This document shows positions 1 to 11,889 of a stretch of DNA of 64,000 bases, piece by piece. The position numbers were made by a program, and so were the translations under genes. Numbering within the stretch: the first letter of the stretch is position 1; each line of letters opens with the position of its first letter. The notes beneath the pieces were generated by a model. That model was not told the DNA's origin, ran no database searches, and saw only the letters and a program-made list of their open reading frames with translations. This DNA is from Onthophagus taurus (lineage: Eukaryota > Arthropoda > Insecta > Coleoptera > Scarabaeidae), in assembly GCF_036711975.1 (NCBI RefSeq), contig NC_091966.1, positions 31,317,501 through 31,381,500 on the forward strand. The letters are read 5' to 3'.

Positions 1-480
1 ACTGAAATAAATAGTAGACGAAGGGTGGGTAGGGAGATGTGGAGAGAGTTGAGAGATAGGGACCGAGATGTGCAGAGACAGGAAAGAAGGACACAAATAA
101 AAGAGGGGAGGTATAACGAAAGGTACAGGGACATAATAACGGAGGGGCTGCCTAGATATTTGTTATTGGAAGGAGATGAGGAAGGGAAGAAGTTGGTGGC
201 TAGGTTCCGTTGTGGAAACGAGGAGAGAGCTAACAGATACTGGATGGCCGATGAGGAGAGGTGGTGTCACGGAAACGTTGGAACATATGTTGAATGGGTG
301 CAGTGAGTTGAGGGAGGAGGCGTTGGACCGAGGGCAGATCTTAGGAGAGGGGGGAGAGGGGAAACGATGGATGAGAATAGTTGTGGGGGTAAGGAGACAA
401 AGGGAAGGATGAGGGGATGATTGGGCCGAGGAGCCGAGGGTATGGAAATGGAGGAAGAGGGTAGAGGGTGAAAATAATGT
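1..480 (+). mobile_element. 3' end of a decayed non-LTR retrotransposon
   Basis: Two overlapping open frames (25-306 and 176-412) together read like the region after the reverse transcriptase in insect non-LTR elements. There is a very charged Arg/Glu-rich stretch, then 'ETLEHMLNGC', which resembles the last half of the usual C-terminal Cys/His motif. The good reading jumps frame near position 250, so it is broken. Purine-rich codon use (GGAGAGG runs) differs from the AT-rich surroundings and matches the minus-strand fragment at 13.6-14.45 kb, so both may be one family. The 5' part lies outside the window or is lost. Confidence 0.6.
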
Positions 481-879
481 ACTAATAATATATATTAGAA
501 TGTATTAAGGGGATAAAAATTGTAATTATTAAAAACAATAAAATGCTTATTAATTAACTAGGAAATGCAATAAATTTCCAGCATTAAGAAAAAAATTAAG
601 AGTAGAACTTAGCGAATTGAAGACAACTGACATTGTATTTTACTAACAAAAATATGAAGTATTTATAAATGATTTTACGCTTGATGCTAGATTCCAATGG
701 AAGGCTCATGTAAAAAAGAAAGGATAAAAACTGGATATGCGCGATAAGAAATGTCTCTATTTCTGCATAACAAGCTACTATGATGGCTCCCAAAAACAGC
801 ATTGCACTGCTTAGTCAAACATAAATATAATGTATCACTTACAGAACAAAATACTGAGAATTGTGCTTAAGTCTCCCTA
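481..879. other. AT-rich spacer, no gene seen
   Basis: Only short frames lacking splice or codon support are present. I see no recognisable element. Confidence 0.5.
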
Positions 880-1158
880 ATGTACTATGATCTCCATAAT
901 GATTTGGAAATTCAACATTTTATTATTAAATTTGCTAAGAACCACGAAGAAGGACTTCGTCAACGTGGCAATATCGAGGCAATTGAGCTCTTAGGCAATG
1001 AAAAGGATAAAACCTTTCGGATTGATGCAGTGATAAAAGCACAGCACAACTACTGTTACACGTTCACTCTACTCCTGTATGAAATTCTCTATTATAAAAA
1101 GTTATGGTATAAAATTCCTGATATTACTCAACTTCAAACTATACCTAGGTTTTTCTAA
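880..1158 (+). pseudogene. Possible Jockey-like retrotransposon C-terminal scrap
   Basis: The first 45 codons (HNDLEIQHF, FAKNHEEGLRQRGNIEAIELL) resemble the extreme C-terminal tail of Jockey-clade polyproteins, where a DL-x-I block is followed by a helix of the type N-H-x-E-x-L-x-x-x-x-N-x-x-A-x-x-LL. The rest has no match that I recognise, and there is no reverse transcriptase upstream. A relic is the likeliest reading, but the similarity is weak. Confidence 0.35.
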
Positions 1159-1159
1159 C

Positions 1160-1640
1160 ATCCCTCAATATAAATCCTAACATCTGTCAATAATGTGCTG
1201 GTCTCCCTAAATAATTTTTCATCATCTATTAACACCAATCATTGTTCTCGACATTTATTATAATCGTCCCTATTATTACCTAATATCATTTTACTGCTTT
1301 CCCTTATATTTTTCCAATTATCTACTAACATCTTACTTGCTACATCCATATATTCATTATGATATTATTATTATCTTTCAATATAATATCTGGTCTTTCT
1401 TCATATTGCCAATAACATCTCTCAACATCGTGGTTAACATAATCCCAACTTCTCTTAACATAAATCTGGCCTCCGTCAATATTATTTCCAGCATCTATCA
1501 ATATCGTTCTTAATTCTAATTATCATCCCTATTATTCCACAATATTATCACTGCCTTTCTGAACATCTGCCATATCAGCTATCAACATTCTCCTTAATAT
1601 TTCTAAACAACGTTCTATTGACTTGCCTTCGATCAAGCAG
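1160..1640. repeat. Degenerate tandem repeat around AACATCT.TCAATAT
   Basis: The stretch is C/T/A-rich with few G. It returns every 20-60 bp to variants of 'aacatct(g/a)tcaatat', at about 1178, 1215, 1320, 1424, 1490 and 1563. Copies are too diverged to set a clean unit by eye. No gene is visible. Confidence 0.4.
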
Positions 1641-1833
1641 TAATTAAATATTACTGCTTATTAAAGTTTGCAAATTAACAATTCTATGTTGCCAACCAAA
1701 ATAAAATAAGTTATTTAAACATAATAATAATTATATTTACTCATAAATAATTTTTCATAATTAATAATTCATAAAATTAATGAAGAAATTATATTTATAT
1801 ATACGAGTTACAAAGCTTACTAAAGTTAAACAC

Positions 1834-3159
1834 TTAAACAGCATAAATCTTTACCGAATCAACTTCCATAATAGATCTTCCCATACTCCAAGTTTTCGCC
1901 CATTCCGTTCTGGCATCGAAAAAGTTTTTCAATTGATTTCGATCGGCGTTAACCCAAGGTTTTTTCGGAATTGATATATATCCTTCGGGAAAATCATGAA
2001 TCCCACCAACGCCAACACCTAAACTTAAACGAAATGTCCTTTTTAACGGATAAAATCGTTCATCGTTATCAATGTCGATAAGAATCCTCCCGTATTCTTC
2101 GCCGTTAAATAATAAAGTAATTGAATCCGGTTCCCAAATGACCGTATATGTATGTGTTTTATTTCCATACGGTTCTAAACTCGGTCTACTTTCTGTTAAT
2201 TTCATCCTACTATCTGAATTTTCGGTGTTCCAGAGAATTCCGCCGAATAAAAGGCTTGATCCCTCGTCGCGATTTTTAACATAATGATTATTTCCGCGAG
2301 AATAAGCGACCAAAATTTTAAAAGGCGCGTATTTATTGTCTGATACCAACTGAATTTCTAAAAAAAGGATAATTGTAGTCAGTTTAATATTAATTATTGT
2401 GTTGAATTACGGGGATAAATCCAATCTCCTTGCGGTAATTTAGCTTTTACTTCAATTTTTCCATAAGTAAAACCAAATTTATTTGTAATCTTTGCTGATC
2501 TGACCGGTGGAATTAGTTGTGTGGAAATGCGCTTGAAATAACATTCAGATGGTAATATACTGGTACACCTTAGAAAATAATAATAAAAATTAGTAATATA
2601 AAAAAATAAAAATTGTTATTATATCAAATTTTACCCATTTCTTAAATCTAATTCTCCAAAAACTTCAGATTCATTAAATCTTGGCGTAGGATTAAAAATT
2701 AATCTTCCATTCTTTTTATAAACGATTCGATCGTCATTCTCATAACTTACAAATTCGAAATCTGGCCCTTCTTCAATCGGCATGTATTGTTCAATATCCC
2801 AAGATTGATGATTATTAAATGGTTTCTCAAAGTCATCTGAGAATACTAAATCACCTTTACAATATTTAAATGTGTTTGTGGTCAGTTTAGTTTTTGGTGG
2901 AATACATGAACGATCTGTTGTTGGTTTTGGACTCGATAATTCTTTTGGTATATTTGGTTCTTGAGTTGTGCGTCGATCAGGATATCCATCGTTAGTAACT
3001 GGTCCTACTAATGGAGATAATATATCTCCTTATAATGAAAAAATATTAATTTGGTTATGAAATATTTTTAATAAATTTACCTAAATCGAGTCCCAGAAGA
3101 CCTGGATGAGCTAACGTAGACGTTAAGAATGATACTATACAAATCACGCCGAGATACAT
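1834..3159 (-). CDS. GNBP: Beta-1,3-glucan recognition protein (GNBP/betaGRP family), short form
   Basis: Exons in coding order: 3159-3081, 3028-2635, 2568-2411, 2357-1834. All junctions are GT-AG, phases close, and the product is 384 residues. Residues 1-17 are a good signal peptide (MYLGVICIVSFLTSTLA), so the protein is secreted. A Pro/Thr linker follows, then a GH16-like fold with 'KFGFTYGKIEVKAKLPQGDW' and 'YSRGNN'. The family binds fungal or bacterial beta-glucans in haemolymph and triggers Toll or prophenoloxidase cascades. Two features are unusual. The usual N-terminal CBM39 glucan-binding domain (about 100 residues) is missing. At the catalytic E-x-D-x-x-E position the chain reads 'FKILVAYS', so the acids are gone and hydrolysis is unlikely. 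A kB-like site lies just upstream. Confidence 0.9.
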
Positions 3160-3214
3160 TTCTTTCTTGTAATCTGAATCCTTAGTTGGTTTTGAAGTCT
3201 TGAGGAACACTGCT

Positions 3215-3256
3215 GGGATTCCCTCTGAAACCAGGCTTTATCATGAAGATGTTATC
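3215..3256 (-). promoter_or_regulatory. kB-like site next to two GATA sites, upstream of the glucan receptor
   Basis: GGGATTCCCT (3215-3224) fits the Rel/NF-kB consensus GGGRNNYYCC. It lies 56 bp upstream of the start codon at 3159. On the gene's strand two GATAA cores follow further upstream (about 3238-3243 and 3251-3256). Paired kB and GATA sites are typical of insect immune promoters. The transcription start is unknown, so the site could lie in the 5' UTR. Confidence 0.45.
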
Positions 3257-3259
3257 AAG

Positions 3260-4460
3260 GCCATTTTATGAACCTGCAGAACAAGTTCTTGTTGGTTACT
3301 TCTTTATTTTATTTATTTGTAACCGTTAAAATACCTGGCAATGATATAAAAATATAAATTTGTGGACAATTTAAATTTTAATTAAGAATTCGAAGAATTT
3401 TCTTATCTTTTAACTGTTATGTTTTTAATATTAATTTTTTAAACACCGTATGAATAAATTTATTCATTGATGTGTTTACTAATTTATAAGGTATAAATAA
3501 AGCAAGGTTATTATATTAAATAGTGATTTTAGACACCCTTTTATAAAAGTTTGAGTTGGATCGTGAAATAATTGTAATAAAATAGCCTGAAAATCGCATT
3601 CTTTCTAATTTTTCTTCAAATTTTTATTTGAATATCTCAATTAGTTTTTGAGATATTAATTATTGTTTAAATTTAAAATTTAAGGATTAGGTTGAATTGT
3701 AAGTCTCATTTCTGAAAGATAAACAATCTTTGATGTTTTGTCAATAAAATGTAATTCTGTTCATTTGAATATTTCACTTAATCTAAAAGATGTCAGTTTT
3801 TTACTAAAATTGCAGTATCAAATTTAATAAAAAGTTTCAACAAATATTTTTTCTTCTTAGCAAAAATTAGAATACCAAATTACAATAAAAATGCTATCGA
3901 TTTCTGTGTTGTTTTTCAAGACTTTATTTTGATTGAATAAATCAATCAATACTTGTAGTCTTTGGACCGTAGATTCCAAGTCATTTCTTTAAGCAACATA
4001 TCCTGATTCTACGCCAAGATATGTTGGCGGGATGTATATCCATACAGGAGAATACAGGATATCATATCCATATATTCATTAAAGCTGTTATCACAGTATG
4101 TGAAATGGTAGAATGGTAGGGGCAAGGGAGAATTTTGATGAAGACCTTCTCTGCGGTGAATATGTGGAAATAACAGCTTTTAAGCTTAATGGACAACGAA
4201 TGAAAAACATTGATTAAGGTTGAGCAGATTGTAACATTCAACTCATCAACAGTATCGTCGCAACCTTTCGAGAGACGGTACGTGTGCATCATAGTGTTCG
4301 GTGATTAAAGGAAAATTCTTAAATTATCGTGTGTACCATAAAGCTAGCGGCATGATCGCAAAGTCAATCACTTATACTACTTCCGATTAGGAAGACCAAG
4401 AGGAAGACGTGAAAAGTCACCAAGGAAATAACCACAAAAAAAAAGATCAACAAACTCACT
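3260..4460. other. AT-rich spacer, no gene seen
   Basis: The segment holds many A/T runs and no conserved frame. The 76-codon minus frame at 4062-4292 has no family features and no splice context. Confidence 0.5.
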
Positions 4461-4468
4461 AATCGAAT

Positions 4469-7400
4469 GTGAAGGTAAATCTCTCACAACAATTTAAAAT
4501 ACCAACAACAACAAATGCTAAATCAACAAATGATTTACATCAAAATCAACAAACGAAGTCAACCAAAATAACTGCGTTCAATAAACGAATCGCGAACCAG
4601 AAGAACCACAATGGTATCTTTTACGTCACCACAGATAACGAACTATCGAGAATCAAGTTATATGAGTATTGGGCGATAAACAACTTTAACCTCAGAGATG
4701 AAATAATAAAACCAAAAACTGGATTTCTCATAAAGTCAGAATGCGTTAAAAATTAACTAAAATTAATTTTATTAAAACTACAAGAACAAAAAATTATTTC
4801 AAGCTTTAAAGTATCAAATTCAAGTAACATCGAAAGAAAACTACCAGCGGCATCCTATTCAGCAGTAATTACTACTGTTGACCTCGAAATTACAGACAGT
4901 GAAATAAGCGAATTGCTAATTTCATTACAAATTAAGCATAGATACTGCAAGAGAATTATATACAAAATAACTCAAAGTTCAACTTATAAAATGAGAATAA
5001 TTACCGGATGTGAATCGTCATATCAAAGAATACTAAAAGAAGGATTGTTCTATAAAACCAAGCACTTTCCAATCGTTGAAAGTTTGACTCCTGCTCCAAT
5101 GCCAGTTGCATGCTCTAAATGTAACTCTTTTCTGCATACTACAGGCAATTGTAAGCAACCAATAAAATGCAGCAAATGTGAAGGCACGCATAACACCACA
5201 TTATTCACATTAACATTGCCAGAGAAATGTAACTCCTTACAATTGACAAGAGCTGATCAACCAATTAAGACGAAGATTTATAGAAACATACAATGTCGAT
5301 ACAATTCTTTCATTCTCGGGAAGCTACTTGTACATTATTATGCTTGATTTGGAAAACCCTAACGCAATTTCACCCACGGAACCAATCAATGGAAAACAAG
5401 CAACAATACTACAACCTTCCAATGGATAATATCAGATTCCTATACTCCAACATCAATAGCTAAAATCGGAAAGCTATTAATAGGTAACTATTTAAATACT
5501 CATCCTATACAGTGCGGTTTATGTGTAGAAACAAAATTCAAGGAACATATCAAATTTCAAAACTGGTCTGTATTGGAAAAAATATCTGAAATCGGCAATG
5601 TTAATATCAGAGGAGGCTCTGTAGCGCTACTTCACCCATCTCTAGCAGTCAAACATGAAAATAGCCCAAGAATAAATAACAGATTAAACGAATGCACACA
5701 CTTTTCATTACCATTTGGGACAGAAAAACTACACATTTTCCTGGTATATATTCACCCACATAATGGAATAGATGATACCATATTTATAAAAGCTTCACTA
5801 TACGATAACGCCATAATAATCGGAGATTTTAATATAAATAAGTCGAAAAACAAACATCTAACAAACTTCCTCAATCAGACTGGATACAAGAAAATAGCTA
5901 CACCACCTACATTTATCATGCAGGCCAATACCAACATCACGTCTGATTTAGTAAATAGGCTCAGCAAGCATATATCCTCTCATCCATGCTCTAGAATTAA
6001 TAACAGATCTTGGTTCAGACCACTTCAGCATAGATTTTCAACTAAACATCCCACCATACTCCCCAATAGTAGACATTCCACTACACATTAATATTAATTT
6101 ATGCAATATCGAAAACGTAAACAATGACATGACAAATTACATCCATAACAATCCTGCTATTAACCCAGAGAACATTTCATCGTTTATCAAACACCTAACG
6201 AAATCACTCCCCAAAAAGGAAAAAGTCCTATTACTCTTTCCCACTCCCTCCTTATATCCTAACGTTAATTGAACGTAAAAAATGCATGTACCGAGGGTTC
6301 AGAAGAAATGAAGATGATAACACCAAGAAGAGAATTAATGAGCTTAGTAAAAGTATTCATAAGTTAATATGGCAATTCAGATCTTCCAGATTTATTGAAG
6401 CGTGTAATAAGTAATAATATCAAATAAAGTAAGGAAAAATCTTTCTGGAATTAAGTCAAAAAACTATCAAAATATAAAAAAATATCCAGCCCGTTTATCT
6501 TATAGATCCATCTGATGGCTCCAGCTGTAACACTGATTTCGAAAAGGCACAAGTACGTGCTAAATATCTCGAAGAATGTTTTAAAAAATCGGAAAATCAC
6601 TTATTCGATTACGACCATCATGATCAGATTGAAGACTAGTTTATAGCGTTTCATAACACTGCACAAATTTCTAGTAACAGATTCAATGTCGACGAAGATG
6701 AATACTGGGAATTGTTAAGCAAGGGAAAAAATATTTCGGTCTTCTATGGTAAGCTGACACGAACAATTTTTAGACAATTACATCATAACATTCATGCACA
6801 TGTAAAAAACATATTCAACTTTTGTGTCCAAAATCAATACTTTCCTAATGAAAGGAAAACTGGGAGAGTAGTATGCATCCCAAAAAAAAGACTGGAACCT
6901 ACAAACGCCTTCTGGTTATCGTCCTATAACGTTGCTTCCTGTCATCGGGAAAATGTTTGAAAATCTTATTATAGTAGAAACCACGAGAGCTGGCAGTGAC
7001 AGATCGCTTAAAAATGGTATGAATCAAGATATGGACGTACGACTTAGATTATTTCACTACATACATTTAAATGTAGGTTATGTTAGTAATGGAGGTTATA
7101 TGTCAAACATTGTCAAAGATATTATTTAATGATTTTCCTTTCAAAGAAAACATTTTCGGCTTGTGAAAACACTAACAGATTCATGACAACGCTCACAAGA
7201 CATTTCGATTTGAGGTTATAATTGTAAAGGCACATCCCTTAGAAGAACAGACGTACTTTTTCGACGTGGCTATTTGAATTGTACAGCAGACATATTAAAC
7301 TAATACTATCTCTTTCTAACACACATTACTCTCTAGCGGTTTGTGAACTACGTATGGCATTTGTAAGAGCGGAAAACGATGATTTACTGCCAGCTCTCGT

Positions 7401-8445
7401 GGCGTCTACTATAAAAAACGACTGCTAATGTATGTTGAAGATAAGATGCCACATAATCAGTTTGGATTTAGAATAGGGAAATCGACTATACATCCACTAG
7501 CTATTCTTACTTCAAATCTACACACTTGTCGCTTGCAGCAAATAAAATCAGCAGCTCTTTTTCTAGACATACAAAAAGCGTTTGACTCAGTGTGGCATAA
7601 TGGTCTGATTTACAAATTACACAAATTAAACGTTCCACCTGAGTTACTCAAATTACTGTCAAATTTTTTAAAACAATCCAAATGAATTCCAAATTCTACA
7701 AGGCGTACCACAGGGTTCGCCGCTCTCACCAATACTATACAATGCTTTTGCATATGACATGATGGAAATTTCCGCGCTGTCTACCAATTTATATATGTTG
7801 CAATATGCCGACGACACTGCACTAATAGCGCATGGGAAGAAACTTGAAACAGCCATAGTAACATTACAAGAAGTAACTAACAAAATAACTAAATGATGCT
7901 CTTCCTGGAGAATTAACATAAACGCTTCAAAAACACAATTTCTAATACCATTCCATAGGATAACAGATAATTTTCCAACAGTATACATCAGACAGACGCA
8001 AATCAGTCCTTCAGCGAACATCAAATACCTGGGTATAATCTTTGACAACAAAGTGAAGTCGCATATACACACAAAAAAGGCTAAAATGAAAGCAATCACC
8101 AGAGCAAAGCTTTTTAGAAGTTTAACCTACAAGAAAGAAGGCATTAACATCAAATGCGCTGCGCATATTTATAAGACTATTTGTAGACCAATTTTAGAGT
8201 ATGCAAGCCTATTGACCTGTGATAGCAAGCGATGCACACTAAGGAGTTTGGAAGTTGGCGAAAGAACAAGTCTCCGAGCAGTAACGAAAATGAGACACCC
8301 GAACAATTCATTGCACAACATCGCAAATAAAATGCTGTATGAAAAAATCGAAATAAAGCCTTTGACGGAGCGACTTCTAATTTTAGCAAACAAATCTAAG
8401 AGCAATATGGCTGAAGAAATGTCACCCCTATTTATACAAGGCTGA
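4469..8445 (+). pseudogene. Decayed Jockey-like non-LTR retrotransposon (gag, endonuclease, reverse transcriptase)
   Basis: Fragments appear in the correct order on one strand. A gag-like stretch (4469-5347) ends in Cys knuckles 'CSKCNSFLHTTGNC' and 'CSKCEGTHN'. An endonuclease (about 5420-6090) has 'GDFNIN' and the region before the catalytic SDH. Reverse transcriptase pieces (6712-6960 and 7428-7960) have 'FGFRIGKST', 'LFLDIQKAFDSVWH', 'LQGVPQGSPLSP' and the catalytic 'YADDTA'. The C-terminal domain (8053-8445) includes 'CRPILEYASLL'. Several frameshifts and stops make it inactive. The RT is split by a 436-bp MITE at 6974-7409, which inserted after the element did. Clade assignment rests on motif style; CR1 is possible. 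Confidence 0.8.
6974..7409. mobile_element. 436-bp MITE with ~25-bp TIRs and TATA target duplication
   Basis: Left end GTAGAAACCACGAGAGCTGG and right end (reverse complement) GTAGACGCCACGAGAGCTGG match except at two or three bases. TATA flanks both ends (6970-6973, 7410-7413). Removing the element and one TATA rejoins the reverse transcriptase frame across the site. The interior has no long open frame, so it needs a transposase from elsewhere. If the TIR is taken two bases longer, the duplication would be TA, as in Tc1/mariner elements. Confidence 0.8.
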
Positions 8446-8997
8446 TAAAATTTTAATTACTGAGATGGGGCGGAAGGATTTTGGTCGATAGCTCTTTTTA
8501 GACTTAATCTTGAATGTACATTATGTTGTTGTTTATGTTATATATTGTTTTTAATTGTCTAAAATAAATTCAGTGTCTCTCTCAACTCATCGAAATTCGA
8601 AACCAGAACAACAAAGAGGTGAATATACCAACTTAGAATCCGAATTTGTATCCAATTTTCCCTAGTCATTGGAAGGCTGATGTTGAAATGGATATCAAGA
8701 TGTATCATCTGATAAAAAAAACTTCATATTGTTTTCCTAACCTAAGAGATGCGATCTCAGACGTTCAATTAAGAAATTTTTCACGCGATTCAAAATCTTC
8801 TCCAATCCTCAGCCAGAATATCCATATTTAGACGTGTAGTGTAAAACTATCATAGTAGTATAATTATGTAAAGTTAATATATACAACAAAATTTGATATC
8901 TTAATCTACTTCACGACATTGTAAATGTTAATGTTGATACAGCAGAGGAACTGGATGCAGGAGTGGGCTTGCCTTTTCGTCTGGTGTCAATATCTAG
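8446..8997. other. Spacer, no gene seen
   Basis: A 61-codon frame at 8646-8831 has no motif that I recognise. The remainder is AT-rich. Confidence 0.4.
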
Positions 8998-9210
8998 GAG
9001 TCAACAACACAAAGAAAACGACCATGTTGTGCAGAGGAAGACGTTCTCCAAACTTTAGTACACATTCTAAGCAAAAAATCACAGGACAATAGCAAAGATG
9101 ATTCAGAGAGGCATTTTTTATTTAGTCTTTTGTCTCACTTTAATAGCCTCCCTGATTATCTCAAACTAAAAGTTCTATCTCAAGCAAGAAGCTATTTACA
9201 TCCTCAATGA
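8998..9210 (+). pseudogene. Orphan BESS-motif fragment
   Basis: An open frame of 70 codons ends at TGA 9208-9210. It contains 'DDSERHFLFSLLSHFNSLPD', which fits the BESS motif, a roughly 40-residue protein-interaction helix pair found at the C-terminus of insect MADF-BESS DNA-binding proteins. It is preceded by an acidic and polar linker, as is usual. No MADF domain is visible in the 1 kb upstream, and a TAG stop closes the frame at 8995-8997. It is either the last exon of a gene whose other exons I cannot see, or a relic (MADF proteins are also carried by some Harbinger-type transposons). Confidence 0.45.
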
Positions 9211-9739
9211 ATCAGTTATATGATGCATGGATTCAAGTATACATGGCATGAATGGCATCCTACATGTGTTAAAAAGCCAAAAAGCATTCATCAACTATAT
9301 AGGTAGGTACTTAATGTATCAGAAGGTTTCATTATCTTGATGTAAATAAATGTTAAATAAAATGTGATATACGATTATTATTATTATGAACGGTAATTTA
9401 TCTTGCTTCCGTGCCCACTTGAGATAAATAAATAATCTTCATTCAATTTCTTAAAAAATATATTTTATAGAAAAAATATTAGAACCACCTCCATGTTTTT
9501 AAAATCACGTTATCTCAAAGAATATAAAAAAATGATTAAAAAGTCATTTGTCATGATATAGGGTTGGGATTTATGTTTCCACTAGTCTTTAAGCCCTATT
9601 TTTAAGAGTTTTTTTTGTTATATTTGTATTGGGTTTGGGATGGAATTAATATTTCTTGTGTGATAAACCAATCTACAATATTTTTTTTTTCAATACATTT
9701 AACGGATTATTACAGAAAATCAAAGGGGTATTAGTAAAA
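9211..9739 (+). other. Upstream region of the CCDC183-like gene
   Basis: The region is AT-rich. A long T run followed by a good acceptor (ttattacag, ending at 9714) precedes the start codon by 25 bp. This suggests a non-coding first exon further upstream, which I cannot place. Confidence 0.35.
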
Positions 9740-11858
9740 ATGTTGAGCGCTAAAAAGGTTCAGTTACATGGTATCAAAGATAAACGATGGATAACAAGAG
9801 ATAAAGTAAATCAATACAAAGGATTAGTCACACTTTTTCGTAAGTTCAAATTACTTATTATTACTTTAATAACTTATTTTTCTTTTAATTTAGAAAGAGA
9901 AAAAGCAATCGAGGGATATGATAAAGTCGTTGTTAGAAAACAACAAGAGAAAATAGTTCATAAACTTAATAAAAGTTTAAAAAATCAGCGACAAGCTTTA
10001 GATAACTGCATTTATGGTGATCGACAAGAAATACGGAATTGTTTAAACGTAGATAATCGTTTAAAATTAGCATACCAAGATTTACCAATAGAGGTAAAAA
10101 AATCTTAAAATAAATCAAATTAATTTAAAAATAATAAAATTTTAGAAAATTATTGAGCATATCCACCAAGAAAATTTTAATCTTCGTAAAACGTTAGATC
10201 GTTTAATTTATAAAATCAAATTAAGAACAGAACATCTTATAAAATGTAAACTAGAGGTTGCTCAATACGAAGATACAGTAATAGAACTTAAAAAGAAAAA
10301 TAAAATTGAACTTAAATCGCAAGAGATGTCAGCGTTAGTACAAGATGTTATATTACGAAAAGACGCAGCAATTCGAGTCGGTGTTATTTATCGAAAAATA
10401 ATTCACTTTATGAGAAAAGATAGGATTTATTTTGATAGCGTTTTAAATACTTTACGTGTCGATTTTTATATACAAAACGATTGCATGGTTCAAGCAATTA
10501 ATTTGGGACAAATGGCCACAGAACAAAGAGACGATTTAACACTTGAATATAACAGAGTTTTGTTAGCTGTGAAACAATATCAAGAATTATGTAAAAAAGA
10601 AAATGATTCAAATTATAAACCCAAAAATTTGAAACAATATATGGTTAAATCTAAAGAACAGGTAACATCATTTATATTTATACGTATATTAAGTAGGTTA
10701 AGGTCTTTATTTAAAAAGCTTGTGTTCTTGGGTTCATAAATAACGCTGAACAAGAAAGGTTCAAGATTCAACAACAACTTTCCATCTATAATTTAGGGAG
10801 GCATTTCTTATTAAATCGCAGTGACAATAAAACATTTTTTTTAGCTTGTCGAAAGATGCCAAGATTTACGTCCACCATCTCCATCAATTGAACATCGTAA
10901 ACTTGAAGAAATATTTAGCAATTTGAAACAAATTACAAAATCAAGTAAATTATGCGAAATACTTCCTTGGTTAGTATTTTAATAATAGTAAAACCTCGAT
11001 AAAAGGATTAATACGCTATGAAAAATTTTTAACTTGCACTTTAAACTGTTATAAATACAATAAACACCTATTCTATAACATGTATATTTAAATATACTGA
11101 TGTGTTAAATAGATAATATCAATAGTATGACTTAAAAATATTTCTAACGAGGTCCGTTATATCGAGGTTTTGCTGTATTGCTTCTGAATTTATTTACTTA
11201 TCTAAATTTAAATTTAAGTATGGAATTGCAAAAGGAACTTTCAAATAAGTTCCACAACATAATTGAAAACTTAACAAAAGGACACGAAAATTTAACGAAT
11301 AAAGTAAACCATGCTCAATTATCCCTTTCAAATTATCTCTGTTTTAACGATGAACCATTATCTTATCAACAAGAAGTGCAGCAACTAAAGGATACGATGG
11401 AAGAAAAAAATAAACAAATTAAAGAAATAAGGGCTCGTCAACAGATTTTAAATCATGTATGCACCAAAGTGGATGCTGCGATTAAACAAATAGATATTAC
11501 ATGTAACCCGATTATAATTAAAAAGGAGGTTATCCAAAAAAGTCATCCACAATTTACTCCTTATTACGAGCAGTACCCGTTTACAAAACTGTTTGATGAG
11601 ATTACGTTGAAAATTTCGTATCTACAATCTGTTTATAGCGACTTAGATACATACTGCATTCCACAAAGAGACAAAAGTTTGTACAAAAATTTATTAAAAC
11701 CACTCAATTCTGCTATGTTGAAAACTACAATGAAAAAACAGTCATATATACAGTTTGCGCAGGCCGAGGACCCATTGATACTCACCAGGGAAGGTGTTAA
11801 AGAAAAAAGTTTAGAATATGCTATGAAAGCTAAAATGATTTTAGAAGATTTGTCATAA
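9740..11858 (+). CDS. CCDC183: CCDC183-like coiled-coil protein
   Basis: Exons 9740-9839, 9894-10093, 10146-10661, 10845-10969 and 11219-11858 join at GT-AG sites with closing phases to 526 residues. Human CCDC183 is of similar length (about 530). The chain is almost all charged heptad-like helix with no membrane segment or enzyme motif. The order of blocks fits CCDC183: an N-terminal basic helix, then a segment like 'VQDVILRKDAAIRVGVIYRK' and 'LGQMATEQRDDL', then two further coiled coils. The vertebrate relative is linked to testis or cilia, so a sperm-axoneme role would be a guess. AATAAA follows the stop at 11868-11873. It could instead be another axonemal coiled-coil family such as CCDC63/ODAD. 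I am sure of the gene, less so of the name. Confidence 0.65.
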
Positions 11859-11889
11859 AAATTAAATAATAAAGATGATTTAACTGTTA

